From Hymenolepis diminuta (Eukaryota > Platyhelminthes > Cestoda > Cyclophyllidea > Hymenolepididae), in the NCBI GenBank assembly GCA_900708905.1, contig CAADRB010000019.1, positions 1,585,161-1,649,160 on the forward strand: DNA of 64,000 nt. Direction: 5' to 3'. A program made the position numbers and the translations under genes. Numbering within the stretch: position 1 is the first letter of the stretch; each line of letters starts with the position of its first letter. Below are positions 39,301 through 51,235 of this stretch, in pieces. The notes beneath the pieces are model-generated. The model searched no databases. It was not told the origin of the DNA and was given only the letters and a program-made list of their open reading frames with translations.

Positions 39301-42300
39301 AATCAGTCTAATATTATTGAAGTTATTATGTTTATTGCGAACATGCAGGTATTTGTCAAATGGTGCATGCTTTACTCTTCACGTGTGCGAGGCGAATATC
39401 ATTGGTGTCTGTTGTCCTATTCCAAAACTAGGGAAATCATCAATACTTGGGCCACGGCAACGTACAATTAAGTTCGACAGGACTACACTGTATTCCACAG
39501 TTAGCATAAATTACTTCTTGATTGAGCTGATTCGCTGGTGTGTAAACAATAAATAAGTGATAGACTGGATCTGCCACTACAACATGACTGCTTTAACACA
39601 GTATGGTTGATTGGCCGATTCAAAAAACGAAATGCTTCTTGAAACGTATAGGACAAAGTATAACCAACTGGTAAATTCCTATAATTTTTTCTTCGACATG
39701 CAAACACATCGATTGTGTACTTTTACTTTCGCATTCTCAAGCTGTCCTTCTCTTAGGGTATCTATTAACGAACTATTTGGCAAATAGGACACGTTTAAGG
39801 CGTTTTAATTTCTTACATTTTCAGAAATGCTTTCAGCAAACGCATAAGGACATAAAAGGTGGTTCAGTCCAAATCAGACTGATAAGCTGAAGAAAGAAAC
39901 TTCTTTTAAACCATATCTTTCTCAAATGATATCATGAAAAGATTTTTTATTTGGATAAAGATAAGAATTGTAGGATTGATTTATTGTAGGTTAAAATTCA
40001 GACGTCATTTTTGTCCATTGTGTTATCGGTTTGTAGAAGGATGCCTCTTTATCCTTTCAGGGGTGGGGTTAAATATATGTCTCATTCATGGGCTTGGTGC
40101 TTGATGAGATAGTGGTTTTGCATTAAGACTTCAAATGTTACAATATTCTTGACTTTATCCCGGTTGGTTATTAATGCCTCTACACATCTGTCAGGAATCT
40201 TGTCTGAAATTAATAGGGACTTTTAGAATTGTAACATATAGAACATATTTAACTATTCAAATTTTTAGAAGTTCACTGACTTATTAAAAGAAACGGTCTT
40301 CATACAAATTAATTCCTATTTCAAATTTACAGTGCTGTAAACATAGTATTGTGTTGCAAACTCCATTCTTCTCCCACATCTTTAGAGTGCGATTTAATTT
40401 TTGAGGATCACAAATGGTCGCTATTACGGACTGACAACTGCTGTTCAATAGCACTATCAAACTTTTTCGAGTCGCATAAGAGATATTTGATCTATCAAGT
40501 CAATTATTTTAAGCAATTTCTTTCTTCTCATTAACATATATTCTCTCTGCCACCACTAAAGAATCTTGCATCTATTAGTATTACATGGACAGAAGATTAA
40601 AAGTAAAAGTTAACCCTATTTGAGGTAATAATTTTGGTTACAGTTTTGATTAGATTTGATCAGTGAAGGTCTGCATTTATTCACATAACGTTGACATAGT
40701 GTTGCACATTTCAATCACATTATAAGGGAGAGTACGGAAGATTTAGCACATTGACGGGACGTATTTATTTTCCCAGAATTTACTTCTTTAATAGCTGCGC
40801 TATTTTGCCTTCACAATCTTATAAAATTGATTATTTAGAGTTGACGGTTACTGTTATTTTAATCGACACTGTGCATACAAAATATCAAACTCTACCCTAT
40901 TACCAGTGTAATCTTTAACTTAGCAGTTACTTCAGCTTATCCTCCTCTCTGCTCCATATATACTTTATGTACCTTCTCTCCATTTTTCAATTATGGGCAA
41001 AACGGCCTCTGAAAATTTTGATCAGCATTCTCTCTCTTAAAATTAGATTTTTAATCTTTTCCCTTTGTTCTATTAACAAATTCCACTGGAATTTACTTCT
41101 TGTATCAGAAATTTGCATGTTTCATATAAAATAATATCACTGCGTTGCATAAATTCAATTACCCCTTTGAACTGTTAGGTAAAAACTTATTCCGGATTTT
41201 TTCAATTAAAATTAGTGTAAAAAGTGTTCATTATGCTGCATGGACTTATTAAAATTTTGTTAATTTAAGGCAGCACTTTAATTTTAATTAATGCAAAAAT
41301 GGATGACAGTCTATTCTGTGGTTCTTATAGTAAATGGTCATAATTCCATCATCCCATTCACATTTCGTTTTTTCTTTTGTTTATCTTCAAGTGAAGTCTA
41401 AACTATTTTCAAATTATTTCCATGTATTTAGTCTAAATCTTAAAATTGTGCTTAAATGATTAAAATTTTTACCACTTTTCATGTAAAACTTGAAAATTTT
41501 AATTGTAGTTCACTTTTAATCTGTATTTATAAACAAAATCGTCTATTCTGACTTATCGTTGAGGTTGTAAGTAAAAAGTTTACATTTTAAAATTTGAATC
41601 TTCGTAATATATCCAAAAAATTAGGGAAAGTTTAAGCAAAGGCACTCTTTATTCCCTGTTTGAACAAGGTGTTTACGTTTACTTAATAGAACAAATTTTG
41701 TTTAAATGTGGTTTGTTTGAATGAATACTGAAACTATAGCAAATAGAAGGGATAACAAAGAAGTGATAAAGACTGAAATCATAAAAATTAATAATTTTAC
41801 TTCAATCCAAATTGTCCTTAAAAGGAGCTTAGTTGGCTTTTATCTTAAAGAAAATGAAAGATGCTACGATAATGTAGATACATAAATATGCGTTTCCTAT
41901 GAGAAAGTTAGCATTATCTCAAAAGTTACCTTGTATACGCAGACTTATAAAAACGTTACATGCAAAACAGAAATTATTAAATAAACATTTTCCATTGCCA
42001 GTGTAAATTCAGCACATAAAGTATTAATAATCATTACAAAAACACAATAAAAATAATAAAATATTTGCCGATGTGCTTCTAAAGTTAGTTCAAATGTCAT
42101 TTTCTCAACTATTTAAAAATTATTTTTTCAACTTTTAATTAAAAATACACGCATAATTGTGTCGTGCCATTTTCGATCAATGACTTTTATATATTTAATT
42201 TTTCTTATATATCTGTCATTCCTGCTTGCTGATTAAAATACAGCTTGGTGAAAATTAGCGTCTCGCAATCGAATATTAAAATTGTTCATGAAGGACCAGA

Positions 42301-43254
42301 TTATACTGTTATTCATGCCATTGCTCATGAAATTACTAAAAAATAAACTATTTGTAAGATTCAACCGAGGTCATTAGTTTATAAAGTGAATTTAGATGTT
42401 AGAAAGGAACATAAGACAATTTGTGCTCGAAAGGAAAGTAATACGTTGCACAGTTTTATGTTCATAAAATACGCCGTTTGTTCAAGAGAACAAGGCAAAT
42501 GAGGCAGGAGAATAGGAAGTTTGATTGTCTATTTTTTTACGCAAAACTTGAAAAAGAGCAGTGCGCAAATGTAAGAATATCATTTTGTTTGTCATTTTTT
42601 TCTATAACAGCAGTGCACGTCGTCTTTGACTAATTTCCGGATGGTAGCGAATATAGAAGCTATTTTTAGCTACCATCCTTTTATACCAGATTTTTCAGTG
42701 AAAAGGACCTATGAAAAATATAATAACTGTAATAAATCCCCTATTTGTTAAAATGAAGAAGTTGATGTTTCAATTATAATTCACTTTAATTCAATTATCT
42801 CATTGTATCCAATATAACGAATTTGATCATTTTAAATGCTTGTTCCACCTTGTTATTGTGGTTAACTCGGTAATTAATGCTAAAGGGACTTATTTTACTC
42901 AAAGATAACGTTATTCCTTACATATAATCACGTTCACTTATTCACATGGAAAATTCTTTTTCTTGAATATTTTTCATTTATTAATGAATTCTGTTTTGAT
43001 AAAATCATTATATTCCTATAATATGTCTTCTGTTTGCATTAATTTGAGGCCTGAGAACAGAACTAATAAATGCAACAATACTGTCCTGTTATTAGCCTTC
43101 ACTCAGGAATTAGCAAAATTCTCTTTAAGTTTTAATGCCTTTTGGGGTTGGAGTAACAACTAGCGGCTGCAGCTAACAACAGTAGACGGCAGTCTCAAAA
43201 AGTAGGACATGAAGAGTTGCGTAGGCCAACGTATATTGAATAAATCACGAGGGG
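36326..43254. other. Gene-free AT-rich stretch
   Basis: No gene recognised. A 114-codon frame at 39,212-39,556 (plus) has no recognisable motif. Tracts of balanced composition at 37,020-37,200 and 40,020-40,200 have no detected partner in the window. Confidence 0.5.
42639..42678. repeat. Perfect 10-bp inverted repeat (hairpin)
   Basis: The arms GGATGGTAGC (42,639-42,648) and GCTACCATCC (42,669-42,678) flank a 20-nt loop. It could be a structured RNA element or the relic of a small inverted-repeat transposon. The flanks show no further complementarity. Confidence 0.6.
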
Positions 43255-43640
43255 AATTCGAGCGAGTAAAAGGGAGAGGACGGAGAGAAGCGTAGGAGCC
43301 GTGCAAGACAAGCTTGTACCTACTCGCGTGTGTGTGTATAAATATAAAGACAGTTTATATGAGTCACTTGTGCAAGGACGTGCGCGAGGACGTGAGTGCA
43401 GTGTGATTTCAATGAAACGGGACGGTTATAGGAAGGGGAGATTCGGTAAGCGTATTTAGACAAGGCAAATAGAGGTTTTGTGTCACAGGAACATAAAGAC
43501 GCCGTTGAGGCTTCGCAGAGGAAAAACTAAAGTGTGTTCATGGGGAATGCAAATAAAGGTTGTTCTAGAAATACTTGTAGGGTCATCCTTCAGCCTCCTC
43601 TCAACCTTGAGGTATGTAAAGACAACACAAATTTCCAGCT
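43255..43640 (+). repeat. Dispersed repeat R2, copy 1 (G+C-rich)
   Basis: It aligns with 50,875-51,235. The strongest block is CAGTTTATATGAGTCACT; then GAAACGGGA, a GCGGCTT-type block, and a shared terminal CAGCTG after a long diverged stretch. It is purine-rich, with a short GT run at 43,327-43,336. It is clearly richer in G+C than its surroundings, which suggests a younger insertion than copy 2. Confidence 0.5.
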
Positions 43641-43729
43641 GTGAATTGGTCCAAGTGTAATTGTACTATTCAAGCCAAGTATCTCACTCTTCGGGAGACT
43701 GTAAGACTAGATGAGGGAAATCGAATCTA

Positions 43730-44211
43730 GCATATGATGGTAGAATAAAATATTGTAAGAAGTTCTGGGGTGATTATCGTGAATGAGAAATCATCGCCGT
43801 CTGTTTCAGGAGGGTCGAGCTCTGAATAATTTCCCATTTGTGATTGTGGGCCTTTAACAATTCCAATCATTGACTTCTTGGGCAGCCGTTTACTAAATTC
43901 CAATTTTGGCTCCTCTGTGCACTCCAAAGTGTAGTGGCCAATTTTTAGAAAACGTCATAGACGAGTTTGGATTCTGATGGTGTTAGACCCTTAAAGAGGC
44001 AAAGTAGACGCACTTGCAAGCTAGTTATTTTGCAAGTGCAAAACTGTGACTTGAGAAATAAGAAACCCTCAGAATATTCAACCGATGGAATCTGGGAAAA
44101 GTGAAATTATTTACCACTGTAGATTAAAAAATTGAGAGTTCTTACGAGATCACCAATTTGTTGCTGTGTGTAAGGACCGATAACTCCATCCGTCAATTTA
44201 TTTTCCTTTAA
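43730..44211 (-). other. Candidate exon-like fragments of an unrecognised gene or element
   Basis: On the minus strand, about 44,121-44,211 reads ENKLTDGVIGPYTQQQIGDL and continues VRTLNFLIYS. It is preceded by a T-rich tract ending AAAG and followed by GTAAAT, as an exon would be. Downstream at 43,730-43,930 a second frame contains LECTEEPKLEFSKRLPKKSM and GDDFSFTIITPEL, with protein-like composition. The two frames are not joined by an obvious splice. A TQQQIGDLVRTLN-type segment reminds me of an uncharacterised element-borne ORF widespread in arthropods, but this is only an impression. It may be a pseudogene or chance. Confidence 0.25.
44010..44039. repeat. Perfect 10-bp inverted repeat (hairpin)
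   Basis: The arms GCACTTGCAA (44,010-44,019) and TTGCAAGTGC (44,030-44,039) are separated by 10 nt. They could form a stable hairpin on either strand. The repeat lies between the two candidate exon fragments on the minus strand. No function is known. Confidence 0.6.
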
Positions 44212-44927
44212 AAAATATTCAATTTTAAATGTCAGATATTATTTAATAGTAAATTTTTCATGCTTAATAATTGCAACTTATTAAAAATTTGTGATTAAGT
44301 TCAAACGTTATCATTTAAAATCGTAGATTGTAATAATTTTGATGCAATTAAAAGTTTTTAAATCGAATCTAAATATCTTCTTTTAGAGACATTTATAGTA
44401 ACTGTACGTTTATGAGAGACATATATTTCGAGTTTACATTTATTGAACACCAAGATTTAATATCTATTGATATAAATAAGTTTCCATTCAAATAACTTTC
44501 TGTTGTACCCCACACTATCAAGTAAAAATCCCTAAATTTAAATCATATAGGCTACAATAGTTGCCGAATTTAAATCGATTTGTCAATAACCATGACGTAG
44601 ATATGTCACTGATAGTGTTATAATGGTAAACTACCATCAGCAATAAAAGCCCTGCTTCTATAATAATGCGTATAGAATTATCAAAAGGTTTCGGTCAAGC
44701 TAAATAAGCCACTTATCTGCTTGATATCATTTCCTAGTTCGATGATGCTTTTCTATCTGACATTTATCTTCACAACGATTATATACAAGTATTTCTGGTT
44801 CTGAAATTACTGCGCAGTATTGCGTGCAGACCTTAATGCACATAAGTAAGTGTTCGTTATTACGGACTATGCATCTATGGTTCTAGCAGTGGCAATAAAA
44901 ATTAATTTTTGGGGTGATGGGAGAGTA

Positions 44928-45119
44928 GATTAACTGAGGTGTTACTTTACTGGACACGACATTTTAAGACAGGAAGGGCAAAATTAAAACCACCATTGCA
45001 CTTCATCGCTACCTATGATTCAGAATATCATATTTCCGCAAGAGGTGAGTATACGATTTACGGCCCAGATAGGCAGATTTGTAGATGAACGAGGTAAGAA
45101 TGTTGTCACGACGCGAGTA
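44928..45119 (+). repeat. Dispersed repeat R5, copy 2 (split by the mariner)
   Basis: It aligns with 60,990-61,210 through CTGAGGTGTT, TTTCC, GAGGTGAG and the terminal cGAGTA. The sequence stops at the mariner and resumes after it: CTCCGTTTAATACAG at 46,484 onward aligns with CACTTCATTTCACGCAG. The mariner therefore inserted into an already dispersed R5 copy. Confidence 0.55.
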
Positions 45120-45150
45120 AATCAGGTTGTAACGGAAGTTCTGTCTATTT
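45120..45150 (+). repeat. Left terminal inverted repeat of the mariner
   Basis: The outer bases TCAGGTTGTAAC, then GGAAGTTCTGTC, match the reverse complement of the right end with two differences over about 28 bp. Terminal repeats of this length are typical of mariners and are the binding site of the transposase. Confidence 0.85.
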
Positions 45151-45169
45151 TTCAATCTGAATTAAAGTG

Positions 45170-46290
45170 AAGATTTTGTCAAAAATACATTGATTTAGTG
45201 TTCAACATAGCCACCATTTTTATTAATTATATCTTCCATGTTGTCATAAATTTTTCAACTCCTTCTTCATAGAATTTAGCCAGTTTGGACTCAGAAAAGA
45301 AACTAGTTTCATTTCAACCTTTTCTCTTGAAGTAAGCTTTTGTCCAATTAAACGTTTCTGTAAGCCCCTGAAAAGGTAAAATTCGATTGGCACAAGATCG
45401 GGAGCCTATTCCTCTGATATGGTGGGTGATGCATGACTTCCCAGCCAAATTCTTCCACGAGATTTTTGGTTGCTCTTGAAGTGTCGGGTCTGGCATCGTC
45501 ATGGTGCACAATCACTCCTTTTCGATTCATCAAAGAAGGCCGTTTAAATCAAAGGTCGTTAACTGCTTTCAAACGAGTTAGCTGCTGACTTCAGCAACTT
45601 TAGATGTTATGGTTTGATTGTCATCCATTAGTTCATAATAAACAATTTCCTTCAAATCCCACCATAGACACAAAAGAATTTTCTCCGGGTGCACTCCCGA
45701 ATTGACTCGGTTGTGAAATTGGCTTCGAACCACTGTCTTGACTTAGCCACTGCCTTTTGTGCTTAACATTGTTGTAAAGGATCCACCACTTCTCGTTGAT
45801 GTCCATTATGATTCGGTCTGAGAAAGATGCCTGAAGTTCAGTTCACGAGCATGCACAACACGAGAAACACAACAGGTCACACTCTGTTACTTGTTGATTT
45901 CTGACAAATCGTGTGGAGAGAGGGACCATTTCCCAACCTTTGAGACTTTGTCTTTGAGTCCTTTCTTTTCCCTATGTATATATATGGTCATATGGCGACT
46001 TACGTGAAGGGTTCTGCCCAATTGTCTAGTAGTGCAGGTTGGATTTTCATCAGTGGCCACTTGCAGCTGCTCAGAATTGAATTATTTTGAGCATCCTGCT
46101 CCCGGATCGTCTCGCGTCTTTCAGGCTGAAGTCATTCTTTTTGAAACGTGAAGGTGAAAACCTCCTTCTGCAGGTCTTTTCATTCACAGCATCATTTCCA
46201 CAAGTGTCTTTGAGTGTTTTTGCTGCTGAGCTTGCCCTCCATATTTCCTTGATGAAGTTGAAGCAGTAAAATATACCTGGTATGCTCTTT
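45170..46290 (-). pseudogene. Mariner transposase pseudogene (DD34D family)
   Basis: Transposases of this family cut and paste the element at TA sites, using an N-terminal helix-turn-helix region and a DDD catalytic triad. On the minus strand, the N-terminal part reads AVNEKTCRRRFS and then KKNDFSLKDARRSGS (about 46,100-46,200). The first catalytic block reads INEKWWILYNNVKHKRQWLS (about 45,740-45,800), with Asn replacing the first Asp (codon complement 45,795-45,797). WWDLKEIVYYEL-x-DDNQTI lies near 45,610-45,670. The second Asp is kept in VHHDDARPDTS (45,498-45,500). About 34 residues later, across an insertion of roughly 11 nt near 45,405-45,417 that shifts the frame, SPDLVPIE has Glu where the third Asp is expected (45,382-45,384). 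Several stops also interrupt it. It cannot be active. Confidence 0.85.
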
Positions 46291-46451
46291 ATTAGGAGTG
46301 TACATTAGAGTTAGAAATAGTTATTAATAACGGAAATTACCACACAATCTGGAAGAATGATTAATTATTATTATTATTAATTACATAGATGAGCATAGAT
46401 GAACATTAACAAGCTAAAGTGAAGTAATCGCGCCCTAAACATGTAGCTTCA

Positions 46452-46483
46452 AAATTGGACAGAACTTCTGTTACAACCTGATA
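46452..46483 (-). repeat. Right terminal inverted repeat of the mariner and adjacent TA
   Basis: Read on the minus strand this begins TCAGGTTGTAAC and continues AGAAGTTCTGTC, mirroring the left end. The TA at 46,482-46,483 is the expected target-site dinucleotide. The same end is present in the partial copy at 53.3 kb. Confidence 0.85.
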
Positions 46484-46519
46484 CTCCGTTTAATACAGTT
46501 TGGGCGATGAATTCTTAAA

Positions 46520-49094
46520 TTTTAATATCTGATCTTAATGTTTGTGATTTTAATGTAGGTGTGGATGATAACATCTCGTTAATTTAATCATGAAAAAATG
46601 CAAATAAGATTGTGTATGGCCATATAGAGTTGGTTGTTTTAGGGATTCAGACTTTATATTTATAAAAAACCAGATATAACATTTCCAATAAACTGTGATT
46701 TTGTTTATTTACCGACTTAATTTTGTATGTTCTCTCTGGTGAGACTGTAACTTAAATTGTTAGCTCGTTAACCTTTCAATATTTAATACAAATCCCTTTC
46801 AATTGCATTTGACCTTTTATATTATTTTGGCAAAAGTTAGTGATTTTGATTTAAATATACATTAGTGGAGGAAGAACTATGGTGCTCTAGTTATTCAAAC
46901 CCAATCAATTATTCAGGGAAATTGCCAGAAATGCATTTGAAGTTACTTGTCATCAAAGAGTAATGCAGGGGATAAAAATGCTCATTTATAAGCCACTTTT
47001 ATCAGTTAGTGAGGAGTAAAGAGGGGATCTGAGACTAGTAGGTGCGATAGAACAGAGCACTCCCTATCTACTTTGGATTGTATGTAAAAGGTTCTTTAAG
47101 CTCTTATAAACTTTTTTCTGGACCATAAAGTGTGCCTTCTTTAGGTCGATTGCAGGTTTATCCAAAATGAAATAACAGACCATTAACGTTCTCGAAAAGT
47201 AGTTTGTGTCCAGTTAATGAAAAAGCAGGTGATTTTGCATCGATAATTTGTCGTAATTCTGAGGTGATTTTTATATATTAAAGAAATTATAAACATTAAT
47301 GCACGTGATGTCTGTGTAAATAAAAGTTCAACTATGATGGATTCCAAGATTTCACATTTGTATTTAATTAAACAATTTTTTGGAAGCTAAGAAAAATGTT
47401 CATTCATATTTTCATTCAGTAATGCTTCAAAATCTATGCTAGAAATATAGATAGATAATTTGTATTGTAGGTGATATTATTATTCATTCCAAAGTAAGAT
47501 CTCCGATATTCCACTATTTAAGAACACTCTACATAGGACATAAATTATAGTGTAAAATTTTCATAACTTTACTGAATTTTAAAATAAGAACTATACTTCA
47601 CTGGGCTTCATGCAAGGATAGTATTTAAGATTACCAAAACCAATTTAATAAATCATGCCATTTTGTTGAATTTCTTGTCAATTTTGTTGCTGATTATAAA
47701 TTTGACTGGTATTAAATCTCAGGGAATCTGGGGTCGCTTTCAATTCACTGAACAGTCGTTTACTGTTTTTAGTAGGTTGGTTGTAAATGACCTCATTTTT
47801 CAAAGACATTTTACCACTTTGTTGGTTGCAGCGTACTTTCACAGTTGATTTGCGGTACAGTAGTCAGTAGGGAAGTAAGAGGCTCTTAAGACTGTGTCAT
47901 TTTAATAAGCAACTGTCTTTAATAATATTTATTTAGTAGATTGAGAAATACATTTATTAATGACAATTATTTATTTTGTATTTGCCCAATAATATGATTC
48001 TTAAACATTGTGGATTTAAGAAAAGACAGAATACTAGTTGTAGGATAATGCCAGATGACTGTGACACTTTCTATTTGCACGTTTAAAATCCGATAAGACG
48101 ATTGTAATAACTAATTATAACAAAATCATGAGAAAGTATGAATTTTTCTTATCGGTGGAGTATATTAACTACATTAGTAATTAAAAATTTAAAAAAGATA
48201 AATAAATAATGAGAAAATTTATTTTTCCCAATTATCAAAAAGAAGGAAAACAAAGCGAGAAAGACAAGATAAGATAAGAGTGGAAAGAATGTGTCTGTGC
48301 AGAAACACAAATTCAGGATTTCATATCATTCCCTCCCTGCAAACCCCAAGGGTCCGATTGGATAAATCAAATTGCTCGCATGAACGACTAAATGGGATGA
48401 AACAAAAGGGATTAGATGGAATTCTCTAGGGATGTAAGATGATAAAGAGAAGGAATAAATAAGGCGACAACAATAACGCATCATGAATTACCTGACTCAT
48501 GAATATTCATAGGTTATTTTTGTCCATCCATCGTCAATCCTCGAAAAAATAACAGTTTAAAGCTGTGAAATAAAGTATTTATTCCCTAGATGATATTTAT
48601 AGTACCCAAATTTAAATTTTATTAATATTTTCAAATTGCTAGTTGGTGAATTTTGTTAGTTTTTAAAAATAAAATACTTATAAAGTAAACAACTGGCAGA
48701 GAGACTGTAATTGGTGTTGATCCGTCATCGCCTTTAAGGCCCATCGAAAAATTCTCATTCCATGTAGATAAGATTCTGAAGACGGGATGAATGGGAAGAT
48801 ACACTCTGGTAACTAAGTTCTGTAATATTTTGGATAAAACCAAGTGCCATTTTTAAAAACAATGACAACAAACATAAGCACATTCATTGTAAGGCAATTT
48901 TCTCTTCAATTTCTTTTTTAGTATTACATGTTTCCATTGCTATTTTCCATAACGCAAAATGTCAATGATTATTTTTCAATTATTAATGTCTGTATCGATT
49001 ATTTTAATTATCTGCTATAATACAATTGTTTTACAAATTTCAAATGTGTGAAACAACCGCGATATGCCAAAAGAAAATTTAATAAATTATAAAG
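46520..49094. other. Gene-free stretch between the two mariner copies
   Basis: No gene recognised. A purine-rich tract at about 48,240-48,480 stands out from the AT-rich background but is unassigned. Confidence 0.5.
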
Positions 49095-49310
49095 AATAGG
49101 TGATCAAAAAGATATTGAGAGTAATGTCAATATATCAGAGTCTTTTATGATTTGATTGTTAAATTCTGGTTGTATGATATTTACCAAATGGGTATCTCAT
49201 ATTCCAAAATTCAAATTCCCTGATTCTCTGATTACAGTAAATGCTTGTCCGTGATGTTCAGCCATCATTGGTCGGTATTAGTTAATCAAGTGGGGTCAGT
49301 TCTTCCGCTT
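49095..49310 (+). repeat. Dispersed repeat R1, copy 2
   Basis: Second member of the R1 family, collinear with 18,800-19,020, with the most similar stretches around TTTACCAAATGGG and GGTCGGTATTAGTTAATCA. Nothing coding was recognised in it. Confidence 0.5.
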
Positions 49311-50099
49311 AAATTTCAATTTTTGTCTAATGATTAAGAAGGGAAAATATTCTTAGATGATGTTCGACAGTTTTCAGTTTAATATGCTAAATTGTTTTCT
49401 TAACACTATTTAAACATTAATTTTATATTACCGACTGTATTTATTTGTAATTGTTCCGCTTTAATTATAAATTCCCAAAAATGCAAGTCACATATTCAAA
49501 TTAACAAATAAGAGCTGTTTGCATAAACAGTGCTTAGTAAATAATTTCCATATTTGCATTAAAGATAAAGAGAACCATTTTTAATCATATAAAAATTATT
49601 GTCTATTTAAAATGATAAAATATTTAATATGCAGTTAGCATTCAACTTCACTTCAACTAAATGCTATGGTGAAAATGAATTTTAAAGAAATAAAACATTA
49701 ACTGATACTATCGTCCAATGAGATTTTTCTTGGAATAATCGTTTAAAATAACTTTAATGATATTAACTTGGAACAATCATATTTTTTGTATTTTATTTTT
49801 TCTCCTTATCTACCTTAACTATTTACTTCTAATTGACCTCTAAAATCTCCTTAGTTTCACCTCTCATAGGACTCCTTTCCTATAACAAAGTATTTCAAAA
49901 TGTATAAATAGTAAAATTACGCTTTTTATCACTAATATGATCATATAAATAGAAAAAATATAAGGTTGATCATATAATAGAATGAATGAAAATTCATTTG
50001 AAGTTTATAAAAACTTGATTAAGATGAGCATCTAACGGTTTTGATCACAATAATTCGCTTTAGCTTTTCGATTTAAGGCATGAATGTAAGTTCTTGGCT

Positions 50100-50270
50100 T
50101 TTATTAATGCATTGAGTCCGGCATCTACCTCCCTCTGTTACTTGCGATATGTCCAAATTGACTAAGACAGACCAAGCATCAGTAGTGAATATGGCAGACG
50201 TCTATCTTAATTATTTCTTCTGTGTAATTAAGTCCACCATCTTAGAATACCCCTGATTTCTGATTGATTT
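50100..50270 (+). repeat. Dispersed repeat R3, copy 1
   Basis: It aligns with 53,985-54,160. The core GCAGACGTCTATCTTAATTA matches GTAGACGTCTATCTAAATTA, followed by TTTCTG and a TAATT block. Upstream, GGCATCTACCTCC matches CCCATCTGCATCC. Confidence 0.45.
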
Positions 50271-50874
50271 TTCATACAATACCGAAAGGAAGGTTAATGC
50301 CATTTACAGAAATGAATTTTTAAGAATTTTTTTGTTTTTAGCCCACAACTAAGCCTAGTTTTATATATATTCTAATTATCGTAATATCTATAACAAAATG
50401 GGAAAGGTTTAGTATATTCAAGGAGGGTCTTCCTGTCGTTTATTTAGAATGATTTGTGCTTTATGAAGTCTGACGGAAATTTTTCTTGTATGTTTCGTTT
50501 CAAGATTAGTTGTCTTGCTTATTTGCATTGTTAAATTCAAATTGAATACAATCACTGTGGTTTAAGGTAAAACCGATAAGGTATGAGCGAAAAAATGTAC
50601 AGTCTAAACTGTTAAAAAATATCTATGCTCAGTAAATTCTATAATTAGGAAAATACTGTCTGTAAAATTGAGAATAATATATTAGAAATCCTGTTAGGGT
50701 TTTATATTCCATTATGATCAAATTTTAAGCGACACGCTTACTTTAATTGAATTTGTTTTCAGTTTTTACGTGCAACAGTGGATATGCTAACATTTTATAA
50801 ATAGGATTAGAAAATATTATTGGATTTCATACCTCAAGTAAGATTAAACAAACCATGGCTGGGAATCTATAATA

Positions 50875-51235
50875 GGAGGAAAAAGAGGAAGGGTGATTAT
50901 GAGAGGGAAGCACACGTACAAATGAATGACAAGCGTGTCTGTGAGTGCGTGTGAGTGGAAATACGAGGGCAGTTTATATGGGTCACTCGAAAGTACCCGT
51001 GTGAATGTATGAATGTAAAGATTCTTTTAAAGGAAACGGGAAAAATGGAGAATTGAAATGCTCATCTAGAGATGATAAGTAGGAGTTTGAGAACTAGAGG
51101 TGTCTAGACATCACTGCGGCTTTGTGGATGTAAAACGAAGGTATCTTGATAGAGAATGTGATTAAAGAGTCAGTTTCATAAACACCTAGGATTATCCTTT
51201 AAGATATTTTGAAATTCCCTAATTGCAGCTGTTGA
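50875..51235 (+). repeat. Dispersed repeat R2, copy 2
   Basis: Second member of R2. It contains CAGTTTATATGGGTCACT at about 50,969, preceded by a purine-rich and TGTGAGTG-rich tract and followed by GAAACGGGA and GCGGCTTTG. No coding sequence was recognised. Confidence 0.5.

Larger units (their letters stand above)
45120..46483 (-). mobile_element. Full-length mariner (DD34D) DNA transposon, inactive
   Basis: The element is about 1.36 kb, the usual size of a mariner. Its left end begins TCAGGTTGTAAC at 45,122, and the reverse complement of the right end (ending at 46,481) gives the same start. The two ends match over about 28 bp with two differences. A TA follows the right end at 46,482-46,483. 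On the left, TA occurs at 45,118-45,119 with two extra A bases before the repeat, so the target duplication is imperfect. The interior encodes a broken mariner transposase on the minus strand. The element interrupts a dispersed repeat (R5): the flanks resume as gagTA-ctcc compared with gagTAcactt in the copy at 61.2 kb. Confidence 0.88.

Noticed and set aside
39212..39556. 114-codon plus-strand open frame
   Set aside because: No domain or splice support; chance length for AT-rich DNA.
17620..40098. 13-bp identical string ATTCATGGGCTTG at about 17,628 and 40,085
   Set aside because: The flanking sequence does not align, so it is treated as chance.
46087..46269. Plus-strand 60-codon open frame, repeated exactly at 52,955-53,137
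   Set aside because: It is antisense to the N-terminal part of the mariner transposase, and its repetition only reflects the duplicated element.
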